A stretch of 64,000 bases of DNA from CAYFNF01 sp964344485 (GCA_964344485.1 CAYFNF010000001.1:124001-188000); one strand, 5' to 3'. Shown: positions 35,002 through 45,057, numbered from the stretch's first letter. The notes: generated by a model from the sequence alone, not told the origin. A program made the numbers and translations.

Positions 35002-36696
35002 ATGAAGCAACCACGCGCAGTACTCTATGGAATCGGTGTATTTATCATATGCGCAGGTATTATTATTGGTTTTCGGCACGATCACGCACTTGCAGCGCTC
35101 ACTGGGTTGGGAACTGACGCACTCGAATCCTGGTCGTGGATCGGCATGCCAGTAGACCAAGCAGGCAGCACCGTAGGCATCTCACCAGAGTCTGCATATG
35201 GATTTATCCATTTAAACTGTTTAAGCGACGCGTCGTGTGATCCAGTAACTGGAGATGACACAGACCCACTCACTGGACTAGTTGAAGATCCATATGTAGC
35301 AGTGGATTTTGATAATTGTACGAATGGTTTATGTGAAGTCGACGGTTGGGCATGGATGGGAACCGGAGACGCAGATGTGCCAGGAACAGAGGAGAGCATT
35401 GGGTGGTTGAATTTTGACCCTGCTCCGCTGCCTTCGTCAACATATGCAGATCCAGCATGTATCGCCCTTGGTCCAGCATATTATTATCCAGCTGAGCCGT
35501 GCTATTCAGCAAAGATCGATGAAACAAATCAAGAGGAGCTTTCGGGGTGGGCGCGTTTTGAAACGTTAGCAGAACATGGTGGTGGAGTGTTGTTTGGCGC
35601 CCCTTCTATTGTTGATGGTGATTGGGGTTGGGTGTTACTGCGAGGAAATGTTGATCCATCAGCAGGCGGGGCTGAATACGGAGTGCTCTATCGAAATGAC
35701 ACACTCGAAGGATGGGCGTACTCCGGAGGCGGAACAGTAGATCCAATTGGTTTGGCCTATGACAACTCCGTCGGACTTGGGTGGTTAGACTTCTCATCTG
35801 GAGTTACGGGAACCGTCACAGGAACTGGATATGTCTCAACAGAACGAGGAGATGTGTATGTGCACGGAGGAATCAATAATACCGTAGATCCAACCACACT
35901 AACACCAACACAGTATAACGCGACATTCTTAATTCTCTCCAGCGACAGTAACCCCATCGTAAATTTCAATAGTGAATACGCAGACGGTTTAGGCGGAGCT
36001 GACGGCATCTTTACAGAAGAGGACTTTGAGACCATGCAGTTACCAACAGATGATCAACTCTACCGCAGTGAGCTCGGCCGTATTGATATGGATAAACTCA
36101 CGACCGTTGTCTCAGGTACAGAGAATGTGTATGGCGAGACCGTCCAGAGTATCTCAAGCCTGAGCACACTTTCTGGCAACTTATTTCTTGACGGAACGGT
36201 TTATGAAACGTCCGGTGGCACTATTTCAAATGCTATAACATTTATCAGCGGTACATCATCAGACCCTTCATCTGGTGCATTTGATGCAAGCGGCACCATT
36301 ATTGTAGACGGAGACCTACGTATTGAAGCAAATACTTTCTATGAGACCGGCACCGCGCTGCTGCACTTAGCGAATCTCCCTTCTATTGCGTGGGTGGTGT
36401 TGGGAGATGTCACGATCGCAGAAAATGTGACCAATGTGGTGGGGTCGTTCTTCATTTTTGGCGACGCCTCCACTGATGATGGGAGATTAATCACTGAAGC
36501 ACCAGGTTCAGCGCAGTTACAACTCTTTGGGCTCACTATGGCGTACGGATTTGACTTGCAGCGAACGTATGAAGGTGTTCCTGGCGTGAATGAAGCAGCA
36601 GAACTCTTTTATTATGACGGTCGAATCATCGCAAACACACCTCCAGGACTGCGAGATTACGCGTCGGTACTACCATTAATTGAATCTGAAGAGTGA
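35002..36696 (+). CDS. Secreted protein at the head of the pilus locus
   Basis: 564 residues. A signal/anchor helix (AVLYGIGVFIICAGIIIGF) is followed by repeats of a Trp/Gly pattern: GWAWMGTGDADVPGTEESIG then WLNFD; EELSGWARFE; DWGWVLLRG; EGWAYSGG then LGWLDFS. Several Cys pairs are in the N-terminal half. The C-terminus ends LQLFGLTMAYGFDLQRTY...LFYYDGRIIANTPPGLRDYA, which looks like a conserved cap. The start at 35002 is chosen as the first ATG past the divergent gene. Position before pilM suggests a pilus-linked adhesin or surface protein (inference). Confidence 0.75.
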   Translation: MKQPRAVLYGIGVFIICAGIIIGFRHDHALAALTGLGTDALESWSWIGMPVDQAGSTVGISPESAYGFIHLNCLSDASCDPVTGDDTDPLTGLVEDPYVAVDFDNCTNGLCEVDGWAWMGTGDADVPGTEESIGWLNFDPAPLPSSTYADPACIALGPAYYYPAEPCYSAKIDETNQEELSGWARFETLAEHGGGVLFGAPSIVDGDWGWVLLRGNVDPSAGGAEYGVLYRNDTLEGWAYSGGGTVDPIGLAYDNSVGLGWLDFSSGVTGTVTGTGYVSTERGDVYVHGGINNTVDPTTLTPTQYNATFLILSSDSNPIVNFNSEYADGLGGADGIFTEEDFETMQLPTDDQLYRSELGRIDMDKLTTVVSGTENVYGETVQSISSLSTLSGNLFLDGTVYETSGGTISNAITFISGTSSDPSSGAFDASGTIIVDGDLRIEANTFYETGTALLHLANLPSIAWVVLGDVTIAENVTNVVGSFFIFGDASTDDGRLITEAPGSAQLQLFGLTMAYGFDLQRTYEGVPGVNEAAELFYYDGRIIANTPPGLRDYASVLPLIESEE

Positions 36697-36722
36697 TTGT
36701 TTCAATGTTATGAACAGATTGC

Positions 36723-36751
36723 TTGTCATGGGCTATAAAAGATGTTATAAT
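36723..36751 (+). promoter_or_regulatory. Promoter of the pilM operon
   Basis: TTGTCA (36723-36728), 17-base spacer, perfect TATAAT (36746-36751). Confidence 0.88.
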
Positions 36752-36792
36752 AGCAGGTGAACTGCTAATTATTTTTTTAGTAAAGTTAGCGT

Positions 36793-37935
36793 ATGTCACT
36801 ATTCGGTTCGAATGAAAGCTATTTAGGTATCGATATCGGTAATTCAGCGCTAAAAGTCGTTGAATTAGAGAACGTGAAAGGCCGGCCAAAGCTGTTGACC
36901 TATGGGTATTTAGAGCAATCCAACGAGATCCTGACTTCTAATACAAAAGAGGCAAAAGATAAGATCATTTCAGGACTGGAACACATTCAGAAAGAGTCTA
37001 GGACCACTTCGCGTAACGTAGTTGCAGCACTACCGAGTTATACGGTTTTTACCTCGATCATCCATCTGCCCGAGATGCCAAAGAAGGAGCTAGTTGCAGC
37101 AGTGCAGTGGGAAGCTAAGAAGTTTGTACCCATGCCGCTAGAAGAGATGATTCTGGACTGGAAAATTTTAGAAGACACTAAAGTAGATTCCACTTTTTCC
37201 GCCAATGCTGCTGGTCAGAATGCAGCGCAACAGCAAGAAGCACCAGCACAAGCCGAGGGAGAGAGCCCAAAGATTAAGACTAAAGGCAAGAAGATTTTAA
37301 AGATTCTATTAACTGCAGCACCAAAGGACTTGGTGTCTCGTTATTTAGAGATCTTCAAAGAAGCAAAAATGAATTTAGTGAGCTTGGAGACAGAGAGTTT
37401 TGCACTGGAACGAGCGCTCATTGGTAATGATAAATCTCCGATTATGCTCATTGATGTTGGTGCAGTCGCTACCACGATTAGTGTAGTAGTAGATTCTGTG
37501 CCGCTCATTAACCGTAGTATTGATATCGGTGGACATACCATCACGAAAGCGATCGCGAATAGCTTGAATTTAGATGTGGCCCGAGCAGAGCAATTTAAAA
37601 AAGATTTTGGATTAACCGAACAAGCAGGTGCAGCAGCAGGGCAGGTACCAAAGCGCATTGAGTTCATGGTATCGTCTATTATCAACGAAATTAAATACGT
37701 ATTGAATCTATATCAGAGCCAGGGGCAGGGAAATATTGAAAAGATTGTGCTCGCCGGCGGTTCCGCATGGTTGCCGAATATCACTCAATATCTGAGTCAG
37801 GTATTAGGAGTTAAAGTATTTATCGGGGATCCATGGGCACGCGTGATGTATCCATTAGAGATGAAACCAGTTCTTCAACAACTTGGTTCACGTCTCGCTG
37901 TGGCAGTCGGGTTAGCAATGCGAGAGATCAGCTAA
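36793..37935 (+). CDS. pilM: Type IV pilus assembly protein PilM
   Basis: Actin-like cytoplasmic ATPase of the pilus alignment complex, 380 residues. YLGIDIGNSALKVVELE is the phosphate-1 loop, LIDVGAVATTISVV is phosphate 2, and VLAGGSAWLPNITQYLSQ is the adenosine motif. A Gln/Ala-rich insert (NAAQQQEAPAQAEGES) sits near residue 145. First gene of pilMNO-FN3-B-T-C. Confidence 0.95.
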   Translation: MSLFGSNESYLGIDIGNSALKVVELENVKGRPKLLTYGYLEQSNEILTSNTKEAKDKIISGLEHIQKESRTTSRNVVAALPSYTVFTSIIHLPEMPKKELVAAVQWEAKKFVPMPLEEMILDWKILEDTKVDSTFSANAAGQNAAQQQEAPAQAEGESPKIKTKGKKILKILLTAAPKDLVSRYLEIFKEAKMNLVSLETESFALERALIGNDKSPIMLIDVGAVATTISVVVDSVPLINRSIDIGGHTITKAIANSLNLDVARAEQFKKDFGLTEQAGAAAGQVPKRIEFMVSSIINEIKYVLNLYQSQGQGNIEKIVLAGGSAWLPNITQYLSQVLGVKVFIGDPWARVMYPLEMKPVLQQLGSRLAVAVGLAMREIS

Positions 37936-37988
37936 TGCAGGTGTTGAGGAGGTGTTCTTTGTAAGCAGTATGTACCATCACTACGTCT

Positions 37989-39332
37989 ATGGGCGACATT
38001 GATTTTATATCATCAGACAAGGAGGAAAAACGATCACGGAAACGTCGGGATGATCGTGGTGTTGAGTATACGTCAGGAGAACGGCTCGACGCGCCTCCGA
38101 AAGAGAAGAAGCTCAAGGATAAGAAGAAAAAAAAGGATAAAAAGAAGAAGAAAGAGAAGACATTCAAGCAGTGGAAAAAGGAGAAAGCCAAGCAGCAGAA
38201 ACCAGAGAAGACGAAAGGCCCGCAAGATCATATTCCAGAAGCACGAGAACGAGATGACGCTCCAGATTTACTGGATGATTTTGAACGTGCACAAGAGAGC
38301 ACGCCAACAGTTCATGACGCTCCAGAACGAGGAAAGGACGACGCGCCAGATTTATTAGATGCAGCAGCAGCCTCAGCGAAACCGGAGCCACCAGTACCGC
38401 AAGAGGACGAAGAGGTCGCTCCGGATCTATTACATGAATTCACCACACCAAAAGATATCGGGGAGCACCCAGCGCCGAAGCGCGATAAAGAAGAAGCAGG
38501 CGCTGAATTGCTTGCAGCAGTCACTACGGTTCATGATATTGGCGAGCATGAGGTAAAGAAGGCATTGCATAAAGACAGTGCTCCGGACATGACGCAAGTG
38601 CGGTCCGGGCCAGAGGTGCCAGAACCTGAGCGAAAAAAAGTACAGAAGAAGAGAAAGAAGCAGACGAAAAAGCAGGCGCAGCAACAGAAGAAAGGCGCTG
38701 CTCGCCCAATGTTCTCCTTAGGTGTAAATTTGATTCCAGATGAAGTGATTGCAGAGCTGGAGACACGCAATCGGTTGTTAGATTTGGGGTATACTGCACT
38801 CGGCTTGATTGCGATTGTGTTGTGTGTGTATGGAGCGATGAATATTTACCAGCGTAAGATCGATATCGATATAGAAACCATCAAGCAAGAGATTGAATTA
38901 ACGAACAGTGACATTGAATCATTCCGGCAAGTGCGTACGGAAGCGCAGGATATGCATGATCAACTAGGCGCGCTTACTGATGTGATTGATCAACATGTCT
39001 ATTGGACTCCGTTAATTGAGACTGTTGAAGAATTAACCCTACCGACCGTGTATTATCGCTCTATGAGCGGCTCAGTTCGTACACGCAAGTTCACATTCGA
39101 AGTTGTAGGTACGGACTACGGTCAAATCGAGAATCAAGTATGGGTATATGAACAGTCACCGTATGTACAGTCTGTCACCACTAGTGCTGCGTCGCAGTAT
39201 TCTCCGTCAACAGAGATAACGGAATCCGGAAACGAAGAAGCTGAGACCGAAGAAACCGATGAAGAGCAGTACGTGTCGTTTTCTTTAGTGGTGGAATTTT
39301 CGCCTGAATTGTTTCACCGAGTAATACAATAG
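37989..39332 (+). CDS. pilN: PilN with a long cytoplasmic low-complexity extension
   Basis: 447 residues, about twice a normal PilN. The last ~190 residues are PilN-like: NLIPDE motif, one membrane helix (GYTALGLIAIVLCVYGAMNIY), then a periplasmic coiled region and ferredoxin-like domain. The first ~250 residues are charged and disordered: a Lys tract (KKLKDKKKKKDKKKKKEK), then repeated short motifs (DDAPDLLDDF, DDAPDLLDAA, EVAPDLLHEF, DIGEHP, DIGEHE). PilN binds PilM through its NLIP segment, so the extension would lie in the cytoplasm beside PilM. Confidence 0.9.
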   Translation: MGDIDFISSDKEEKRSRKRRDDRGVEYTSGERLDAPPKEKKLKDKKKKKDKKKKKEKTFKQWKKEKAKQQKPEKTKGPQDHIPEARERDDAPDLLDDFERAQESTPTVHDAPERGKDDAPDLLDAAAASAKPEPPVPQEDEEVAPDLLHEFTTPKDIGEHPAPKRDKEEAGAELLAAVTTVHDIGEHEVKKALHKDSAPDMTQVRSGPEVPEPERKKVQKKRKKQTKKQAQQQKKGAARPMFSLGVNLIPDEVIAELETRNRLLDLGYTALGLIAIVLCVYGAMNIYQRKIDIDIETIKQEIELTNSDIESFRQVRTEAQDMHDQLGALTDVIDQHVYWTPLIETVEELTLPTVYYRSMSGSVRTRKFTFEVVGTDYGQIENQVWVYEQSPYVQSVTTSAASQYSPSTEITESGNEEAETEETDEEQYVSFSLVVEFSPELFHRVIQ

Positions 39333-39334
39333 CT

Positions 39335-39991
39335 ATGAATTTTGATTGGAGAAAAATCTATCGAGCACTGAACGCATTTATCACTCGGTTTTATAAGTTT
39401 TTTCTTGTTGCTGAAGTGCTGATCATTTTCTTTATCGGCTGGCTAGTGTTGTTGCGCGGGGAGTACCGCATTATTCAAGAGAGCGGCGTGCTTGAGTATG
39501 ATTTAGTGACTGAGCAATTACAAGATCAGCAGGATCGCCTGGTGGAGTTGCGATATCTAGAAGAGCAATATACCACATTGGATCAAGAGCGATTGCGACA
39601 ACTAGAAGAGGTGCTTCCGCATTCCTACAATCCGACGGCGCTGATCACGACCATGAATCAATTTGCAGAGCAAGCATCCATTGAGATCGCAAGCATTGAC
39701 GTAGCACAGACCGGAACTATAACCACTGAAACTACTAGTACTGCGACAACGGATTCTGGAGAAGAGGAGGAGACAATAGTGGAAGTAGCGAATCCTAATA
39801 TCAAGACCGTTACAATTACGATGAATATCAAGAACAATGAAGGGACATATGGAGAATTGAAGTATTTCCTCTCCGCGCTCGAGACCTTTGTACCTATTCT
39901 TGATATGCGACAGCTTTCATTTTCACCTGGAACCGACAGCATGGCACTACAGTTACAGACATACTATTTTAATTCATCCTCGGCATTATGA
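39335..39991 (+). CDS. pilO: Type IV pilus assembly protein PilO
   Basis: 218 residues: one N-terminal membrane helix (FFLVAEVLIIFFIGWLVLL), a coiled coil, then a ferredoxin-like periplasmic domain with a Thr-rich insert (TITTETTSTATTDSGEEEE). Position after pilN and the topology define it. Its stop overlaps the next start as ATGA. Confidence 0.85.
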   Translation: MNFDWRKIYRALNAFITRFYKFFLVAEVLIIFFIGWLVLLRGEYRIIQESGVLEYDLVTEQLQDQQDRLVELRYLEEQYTTLDQERLRQLEEVLPHSYNPTALITTMNQFAEQASIEIASIDVAQTGTITTETTSTATTDSGEEEETIVEVANPNIKTVTITMNIKNNEGTYGELKYFLSALETFVPILDMRQLSFSPGTDSMALQLQTYYFNSSSAL

Positions 39992-40950
39992 CACCTTCGA
40001 TCGAAGAACGAAAACGAGTACGACGCCGGAAGAAGCAGTTCCGAACACACCATACATCTGGAAAGGAGATTGTATTGTTAGCATTGGTAACAGTGATCGG
40101 GGCCTTGGCAGTGTATACATCTCAAGATAGACATACTGCGTTTGGCTTGATGGCTGAGTACGCGTACGCAGACGAGATTCCTATTATGACGTCGTTCCGA
40201 GTGGAGCCGCTCATTAGCGAAGCTGTTCTTGAGCTGGATTTTACAGTAGGCGAAGACGATGTTGTGCAAACACAAGGAATTCTGGTTGACGCAACTAATC
40301 CCCCTCCAGTGGAAGAGGTGCAAGCGTTGAATACTCGTGTGGGAGGGGAAGTCGCTCTGTTCTGGATACGACCCGAGATCGTCTCCTCAGTAAATATCTA
40401 TCGACGAGAGTTGCATGCAGAAGAAGAGGAAGAATTTGAACTTATTCAAGAAAACAATACAGAGCTGTCCTATATTGACGAAGAAGTCAAGAACACTGTG
40501 ATGTATGAATATCAGCTTTATTCAACTATGAAGTATGAAGGTGAGTGGCATGAATCCAAGAAATCGCTATCCATTGTGGTACAGCCAGCAGATGAGATTC
40601 CACCGTTCTCTCCAACTGATATCACCGTGACTACGATAACGACAAAGAAGGGCGCTGCAGGACTTCAGATCTCCTGGGCGAATCCAACTGATGAGGATTT
40701 TGATCATGTAAAGATATATCGATCCTCAGATTATGGTACGCGTGGAGAAGAGATCGTCACAGTGAAGAAAGGAAAGGATACTACCTATGTAGATACAGAA
40801 GCAGATACAAATGTGATTCAGTACTACACCGTGGTGTCGTACGATGTTGCAGGCAATGGGTCGAGTGAGGACTTCCAAATTCCACTTGCTGGCAACCAGA
40901 ACCCATTTGCTCCATTTCAAGATAATACTCAGCCGAATGAAGGACAGTGA
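39988..40950 (+). CDS. Membrane-anchored fibronectin-III-like protein in the pilus operon
   Basis: 320 residues: a basic head (RKRVRRRKKQFR), one membrane helix (IVLLALVTVIGALAVY), then two FN3-like beta domains (EVALFWIRPEIVSSVNIYRR...YEYQLYSTM and GLQISWANPTDEDFDHVKIY...QYYTVVSYDVAGN). It takes the place where pilP is usually found but is not PilP-like in sequence. Overlaps pilO by 4 bases and pilB by 14. Probably an extracytoplasmic pilus accessory. Confidence 0.75.
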   Translation: MTPSIEERKRVRRRKKQFRTHHTSGKEIVLLALVTVIGALAVYTSQDRHTAFGLMAEYAYADEIPIMTSFRVEPLISEAVLELDFTVGEDDVVQTQGILVDATNPPPVEEVQALNTRVGGEVALFWIRPEIVSSVNIYRRELHAEEEEEFELIQENNTELSYIDEEVKNTVMYEYQLYSTMKYEGEWHESKKSLSIVVQPADEIPPFSPTDITVTTITTKKGAAGLQISWANPTDEDFDHVKIYRSSDYGTRGEEIVTVKKGKDTTYVDTEADTNVIQYYTVVSYDVAGNGSSEDFQIPLAGNQNPFAPFQDNTQPNEGQ

Positions 40951-42667
40951 TAAAGTAACAATCCTAGAACAGATACAAAGCCGACAGTTGTTATCTCCTC
41001 AACAGCTGACGGAATTAGCAGAAGAGTCTCGTGCTTCCGGGACTGATATGTTGGATTTGATAGTCACACAGCAGTTGATTGATGAAGAGCAGTTTACAGA
41101 AGTAAAAGCTGAGGTACTTCGAGTTCCGTATGTGCATTTGGTTGATCAAGACATCCCTAATGATGTGTTAAATCTGGTGAGCCAGGATATTGCAGAGAAC
41201 TACCAACTGGTTCCGTGGTCAAAGCAGGAAGGAGAAGTGTCGGTTGCAATGGCAGATCCGCATGATTACAAAGCAATCGAAGCATTAGATTTTATTGGAC
41301 GTAAAGAGAATATTAAATGGAAGTACTACCTTGCCTCTGATTCAAGCATTTCGTCTGTATTGCGGCAGTACGCGGATCTCACAGACGAGGTCGCTGAAGC
41401 GTTGCAAGCTAGCGAAGAAGGGATGCACGAGGATATTGAAGAAGAAGTGGAAGACTCGGTAAAGAGCGCGCCGATCTCCAAGATGGTGGCAGTGATTTTA
41501 CGTTATGCAGTGGAAGGGAGTGCATCGGACGTGCATATTGAACCGACGAAAGACGGTACTCGAGTACGCTATCGTGTGGATGGAGTACTGCATACCTCCT
41601 TGCAGATGCCCAAGAACGTTCACAATTCATTGGTGGCAAGAATCAAAGTACTAGCGAATCTAAAACTAGATGAGACGCGCTTACCTCAAGACGGACGGTT
41701 TCATAGTCAGATAGAAGGACGAGAGGTTGATTTCCGTGTCTCGACATTACCGGTACTTGGTCAAGAGAAAGTGGTGTTACGTATTCTAGATAAAGCAATT
41801 GGTATTCGCACCCTCGCTGAACTTGGGTTTCATGATCGGAATTTACATATGATCGAGAATCATTTAGAGCGTCCACATGGAATGATCCTGGTCACTGGAC
41901 CGACTGGTTCTGGTAAATCCACAACACTGTATTCGATTCTACAGGACTTGAATCAAGAAGAGCGGAATATCATTACACTAGAGGATCCAGTAGAGTACAA
42001 CATGCCAGGGATCTCTCAGTCACAGATCCATCCGGAGATCGGGTTGACCTTTGCGCGCGGTCTTCGTTCTATCTTGCGTCAGGATCCAGACATTATCATG
42101 GTCGGTGAGGTTCGAGACAATGAAACAGCAGAGCTAGCGATTCATGCTGCGCTCACAGGGCACATGCTCTTGAGCACGTTGCATACAACTGATGCGCTTG
42201 GTGCGATTCCGCGATTGATTGACATGAAAGCAGAGTCATTCTTGATTGCTTCAGCGCTCAATTTGGTGATTGCTCAGCGGTTAGTGCGAAAGAACTGTGT
42301 AGACTGCGTGACAGAGACACAGCTACCAGTAAAAACAGAGAGTGAAGTATTGCGTGAACTACAATCTATTCCAGAGAAATCTCTTCCAAAAGACATCACC
42401 ATGAAGTTACCGTTAACAGTCTATCACGGAGTAGGCTGTCCGAAATGTGAAGGGAGTGGATATCACGGTCGAGTTGCTATCTCTGAGGTGATTGAGATCA
42501 CTCCACGGCTACAAGACATCATCGCTTCTGAGGAGATAAATCAATTTGAGTTAGTGCATCGAGAGCTGGAAGAACAAGGTATGGTGAATATGCGCCAAGA
42601 CGGTATTATCCTTGCGCTTCGAGGTCAGACCACTATTGAAGAGGTGTGGACAGCAACAACTGAGTAA
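40937..42667 (+). CDS. pilB: Type IV pilus extension ATPase PilB
   Basis: 576 residues. The N-terminal MshEN/GspE-N domain is followed by the secretion ATPase core. Walker A is VTGPTGSGKSTTLYSIL, the Asp box is TLEDPVEYNMPG, Walker B is DPDIIMVGEVRDNETA and the His box is GHMLLSTLHTTDA. A tetracysteine zinc motif (KNCVDC...CPKCEGSGYHGR) is present. The start MKDSDK at 40937 overlaps the upstream gene. Confidence 0.97.
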   Translation: MKDSDKVTILEQIQSRQLLSPQQLTELAEESRASGTDMLDLIVTQQLIDEEQFTEVKAEVLRVPYVHLVDQDIPNDVLNLVSQDIAENYQLVPWSKQEGEVSVAMADPHDYKAIEALDFIGRKENIKWKYYLASDSSISSVLRQYADLTDEVAEALQASEEGMHEDIEEEVEDSVKSAPISKMVAVILRYAVEGSASDVHIEPTKDGTRVRYRVDGVLHTSLQMPKNVHNSLVARIKVLANLKLDETRLPQDGRFHSQIEGREVDFRVSTLPVLGQEKVVLRILDKAIGIRTLAELGFHDRNLHMIENHLERPHGMILVTGPTGSGKSTTLYSILQDLNQEERNIITLEDPVEYNMPGISQSQIHPEIGLTFARGLRSILRQDPDIIMVGEVRDNETAELAIHAALTGHMLLSTLHTTDALGAIPRLIDMKAESFLIASALNLVIAQRLVRKNCVDCVTETQLPVKTESEVLRELQSIPEKSLPKDITMKLPLTVYHGVGCPKCEGSGYHGRVAISEVIEITPRLQDIIASEEINQFELVHRELEEQGMVNMRQDGIILALRGQTTIEEVWTATTE

Positions 42668-42680
42668 TTTTTTTACACAT

Positions 42681-43739
42681 ATGGACACAGCAGAACAACT
42701 CGCAATCCAAAAGATCATCGCTATGGTAGACACCTACCGAGCGGCGTCTTTACATCTTTCGGTTGGAAATCCACCGATGATTCGTGTGGGAGAGAAGTTA
42801 GTGCCAGTTCCAGAGCAGTCCATTGTGACTCCAGAGTTTATGGAGCACATTATTGAAGCTTGGCTTGATGAGAAGAATACTGAACGGCTACAGGTGAATA
42901 AAGAATTGATTATTGCAAAGACATTCGAGACGAAGAAGCGGTTTCGTATCTCTGTGTTCTACCAGCAAGGGCACTTGAGCGCGACGTTGATTCCAATACC
43001 TGATGTACTACCGTCGATTGCAGAGTTGGATCTTCCATCTGAAGCGCAACAGCTCGTAAATTACAAGTCCGGACTCGTCTTATTTATTGGTCCATATAAT
43101 TCACAAAAAGCGATTACTGTCGCGAGCTTTATCGAATATCTTAATCAAACAGCACAGAAGAGTATACTGACGATCGAACACCCAGTTGAGTATCTGTTTA
43201 GCGATAACCAATGTGTGATCGATCAGCGCGAGGTTGGCAAAGATGTGCACAGTACTACTCAGGGGTTGGAATTTGCATTGAATGAGGATGCGGACGTGAT
43301 CATGGTTTCAGAATTAACGGACAGTGAAAGTTTCCAAAAGGTATTAGAGCTTACGAATACTGGTAAGGTGGTCTATGCACTACTGCATGTGAATACTGTA
43401 CCTTCGGCTATTGATACGTTTATTCATAGCTTCGATGCGTCGGATCAAGGGCAGGCACGTGCGGAGCTGGCTTCGAATTTAGTCGGTATTATAAATCAGC
43501 GTAGCTTGGTAAGTAGCACTGGAGATAAAGTGAGTATCTCGGAGGTGATGATACCGAATCAAGCAGTGCGCACGATTATTCAGAAAGGAGAGGTATATCA
43601 AATTAACAACATACTGCAGACCTCTCGAGGTGAAGGCATGAGGAGTCTGGACGCAGCGCTGCGTTCAGCAGTGGAAGCCGGCAAGATCAGTCAAGCAGAA
43701 GCAGCAAAGGTTGCAGTAGACCGTTCACAGTTTCAATAA
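42681..43739 (+). CDS. PilT-like protein with degenerate nucleotide-binding motifs
   Basis: 352 residues, aligned with PilT retraction ATPases over the whole length. The motifs are changed. Walker A reads LFIGPYNSQKAITVA (Gly-Lys-Ser/Thr lost). The Asp box keeps IEHPVEY. Walker B reads NEDADVIMVSELTD (Gly-Glu lost, Glu in a different context). The His box reads GKVVYALLHVNTV. C-terminal SEVMIPNQAVRTIIQKGE is PilT-like. It probably does not hydrolyse ATP normally and may regulate PilB or a true PilT elsewhere. Sits between pilB and pilC. Confidence 0.85.
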   Translation: MDTAEQLAIQKIIAMVDTYRAASLHLSVGNPPMIRVGEKLVPVPEQSIVTPEFMEHIIEAWLDEKNTERLQVNKELIIAKTFETKKRFRISVFYQQGHLSATLIPIPDVLPSIAELDLPSEAQQLVNYKSGLVLFIGPYNSQKAITVASFIEYLNQTAQKSILTIEHPVEYLFSDNQCVIDQREVGKDVHSTTQGLEFALNEDADVIMVSELTDSESFQKVLELTNTGKVVYALLHVNTVPSAIDTFIHSFDASDQGQARAELASNLVGIINQRSLVSSTGDKVSISEVMIPNQAVRTIIQKGEVYQINNILQTSRGEGMRSLDAALRSAVEAGKISQAEAAKVAVDRSQFQ

Positions 43740-43745
43740 TACGAT

Positions 43746-44954
43746 ATGGCAGAGTTTGTATATAAAGCACGTAATAGAGCCGGAGACTTAGTTGAAGGCT
43801 CGCTTGATGCACCAACTATGGAAGTGGTGCAAGACACGATTCGCGAAAAGGATCTGATTTTACTTTCTGTGCGTAAAATGTCTGACCGACAGGTGCTGCA
43901 GCGAGTACAAGAATTAACGCGCGGCGTTAAAGCAAAAGAGATTGTGGTGTTTGCACGACAACTGTCGACACTCATCTCGGCAACAGTTCCGATTGTTCGG
44001 TCTCTGCGAATTTTAATAAAACAGACTGAGTCCAAAGTACTGCGCACGATCGTCACAGATATTGCTGATGAAGTTGATGGTGGATCGAGGTTGTCTGCTG
44101 CCTTGCATCGACATCCACGTGTGTTTGACGACTTCTTTGTACACATGATCCGTGCTGGGGAGACCACTGGTCGTCTGGATGAGGTCTTACTTTACTTAGC
44201 TGAGCAGAAAGAGAAGGACTATCAATTAATGCAGCGTATTATTAGCGCATTGATCTATCCAGTATTCATTGTCCTTGCACTTATTGCAATCTTTTTCTTC
44301 ATGATGATCTACGTTGTTCCGCGCATGTTAACGGTAGTGATAGAAAGCGGTGCTGAGTTACCGTTAGTTACTAAGATATTGATTACAGTGAGTGATTTTA
44401 TGCAGGGATTCTGGTGGTTGTTTGCTATTCTTGCTCTCGCTGGGATCGCTGCGTACGTGATGATGAAATCTAATCCAATGAGTAGACGGTTCTTAGACGA
44501 ACAGCGGTTACGTATTCCGGTGCTCGGTAAGATTATGCACCATATTTACATTGCACGTATCAGCCGCAGCCTCGCGAATCTACTTGCTGCAGGCGTACCA
44601 GTAACACGGTCGATCGAGATCTCTGCTGATATTGCGGGAAACTATCTCTATCGAGAGATTCTACTCCAAGCGCGAGAAGATGTGGAAGCCGGGCATTCGC
44701 TCTCTGAGTCATTAGAGCGGCATAAATGGGTTCCGCCTATGGTCACGCAGATGATGGGGGTGGGTGAAGAGACCGGGCGTATGGACCAGATCCTTGTTAA
44801 AGTTGCTGATTTCTATATAGGAGAAGTAGACTCACTCACCAATGCATTAGTGAGCTTGATTGAGCCGATTATCCTAATTTTATTGGGCATTGGTGCTCTT
44901 ATCATTGTTTCAGGAATCTTGTTACCGATCTACACGATTACGTCGCAGTTTTAA
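43746..44954 (+). CDS. pilC: Pilus inner-membrane platform protein PilC
   Basis: GspF-family polytopic membrane protein, 402 residues, with two repeated T2SSF domains (FARQLSTLISATVPIVRSLR and ISRSLANLLAAGVPVTRSIE) and three membrane segments. MIRAGETTGRLDEVL and MGVGEETGRMDQILVKVADFY are the conserved domain ends. Confidence 0.96.
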   Translation: MAEFVYKARNRAGDLVEGSLDAPTMEVVQDTIREKDLILLSVRKMSDRQVLQRVQELTRGVKAKEIVVFARQLSTLISATVPIVRSLRILIKQTESKVLRTIVTDIADEVDGGSRLSAALHRHPRVFDDFFVHMIRAGETTGRLDEVLLYLAEQKEKDYQLMQRIISALIYPVFIVLALIAIFFFMMIYVVPRMLTVVIESGAELPLVTKILITVSDFMQGFWWLFAILALAGIAAYVMMKSNPMSRRFLDEQRLRIPVLGKIMHHIYIARISRSLANLLAAGVPVTRSIEISADIAGNYLYREILLQAREDVEAGHSLSESLERHKWVPPMVTQMMGVGEETGRMDQILVKVADFYIGEVDSLTNALVSLIEPIILILLGIGALIIVSGILLPIYTITSQF

Positions 44955-44977
44955 AAGAAGAGAGGGTCTCTAGAGAG

Positions 44978-45006
44978 TTGTTGCGTATTTGTATCTATGG
45001 TATAAT
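44978..45006 (+). promoter_or_regulatory. Promoter of the major pilin gene
   Basis: TTGTTG (44978-44983), 17-base spacer, perfect TATAAT (45001-45006). The pilin start is at 45058. Confidence 0.85.
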
Positions 45007-45057
45007 ACAGTATATTCATTTATATATATAAATAATTAAGTAATAACGTGCGAAACC

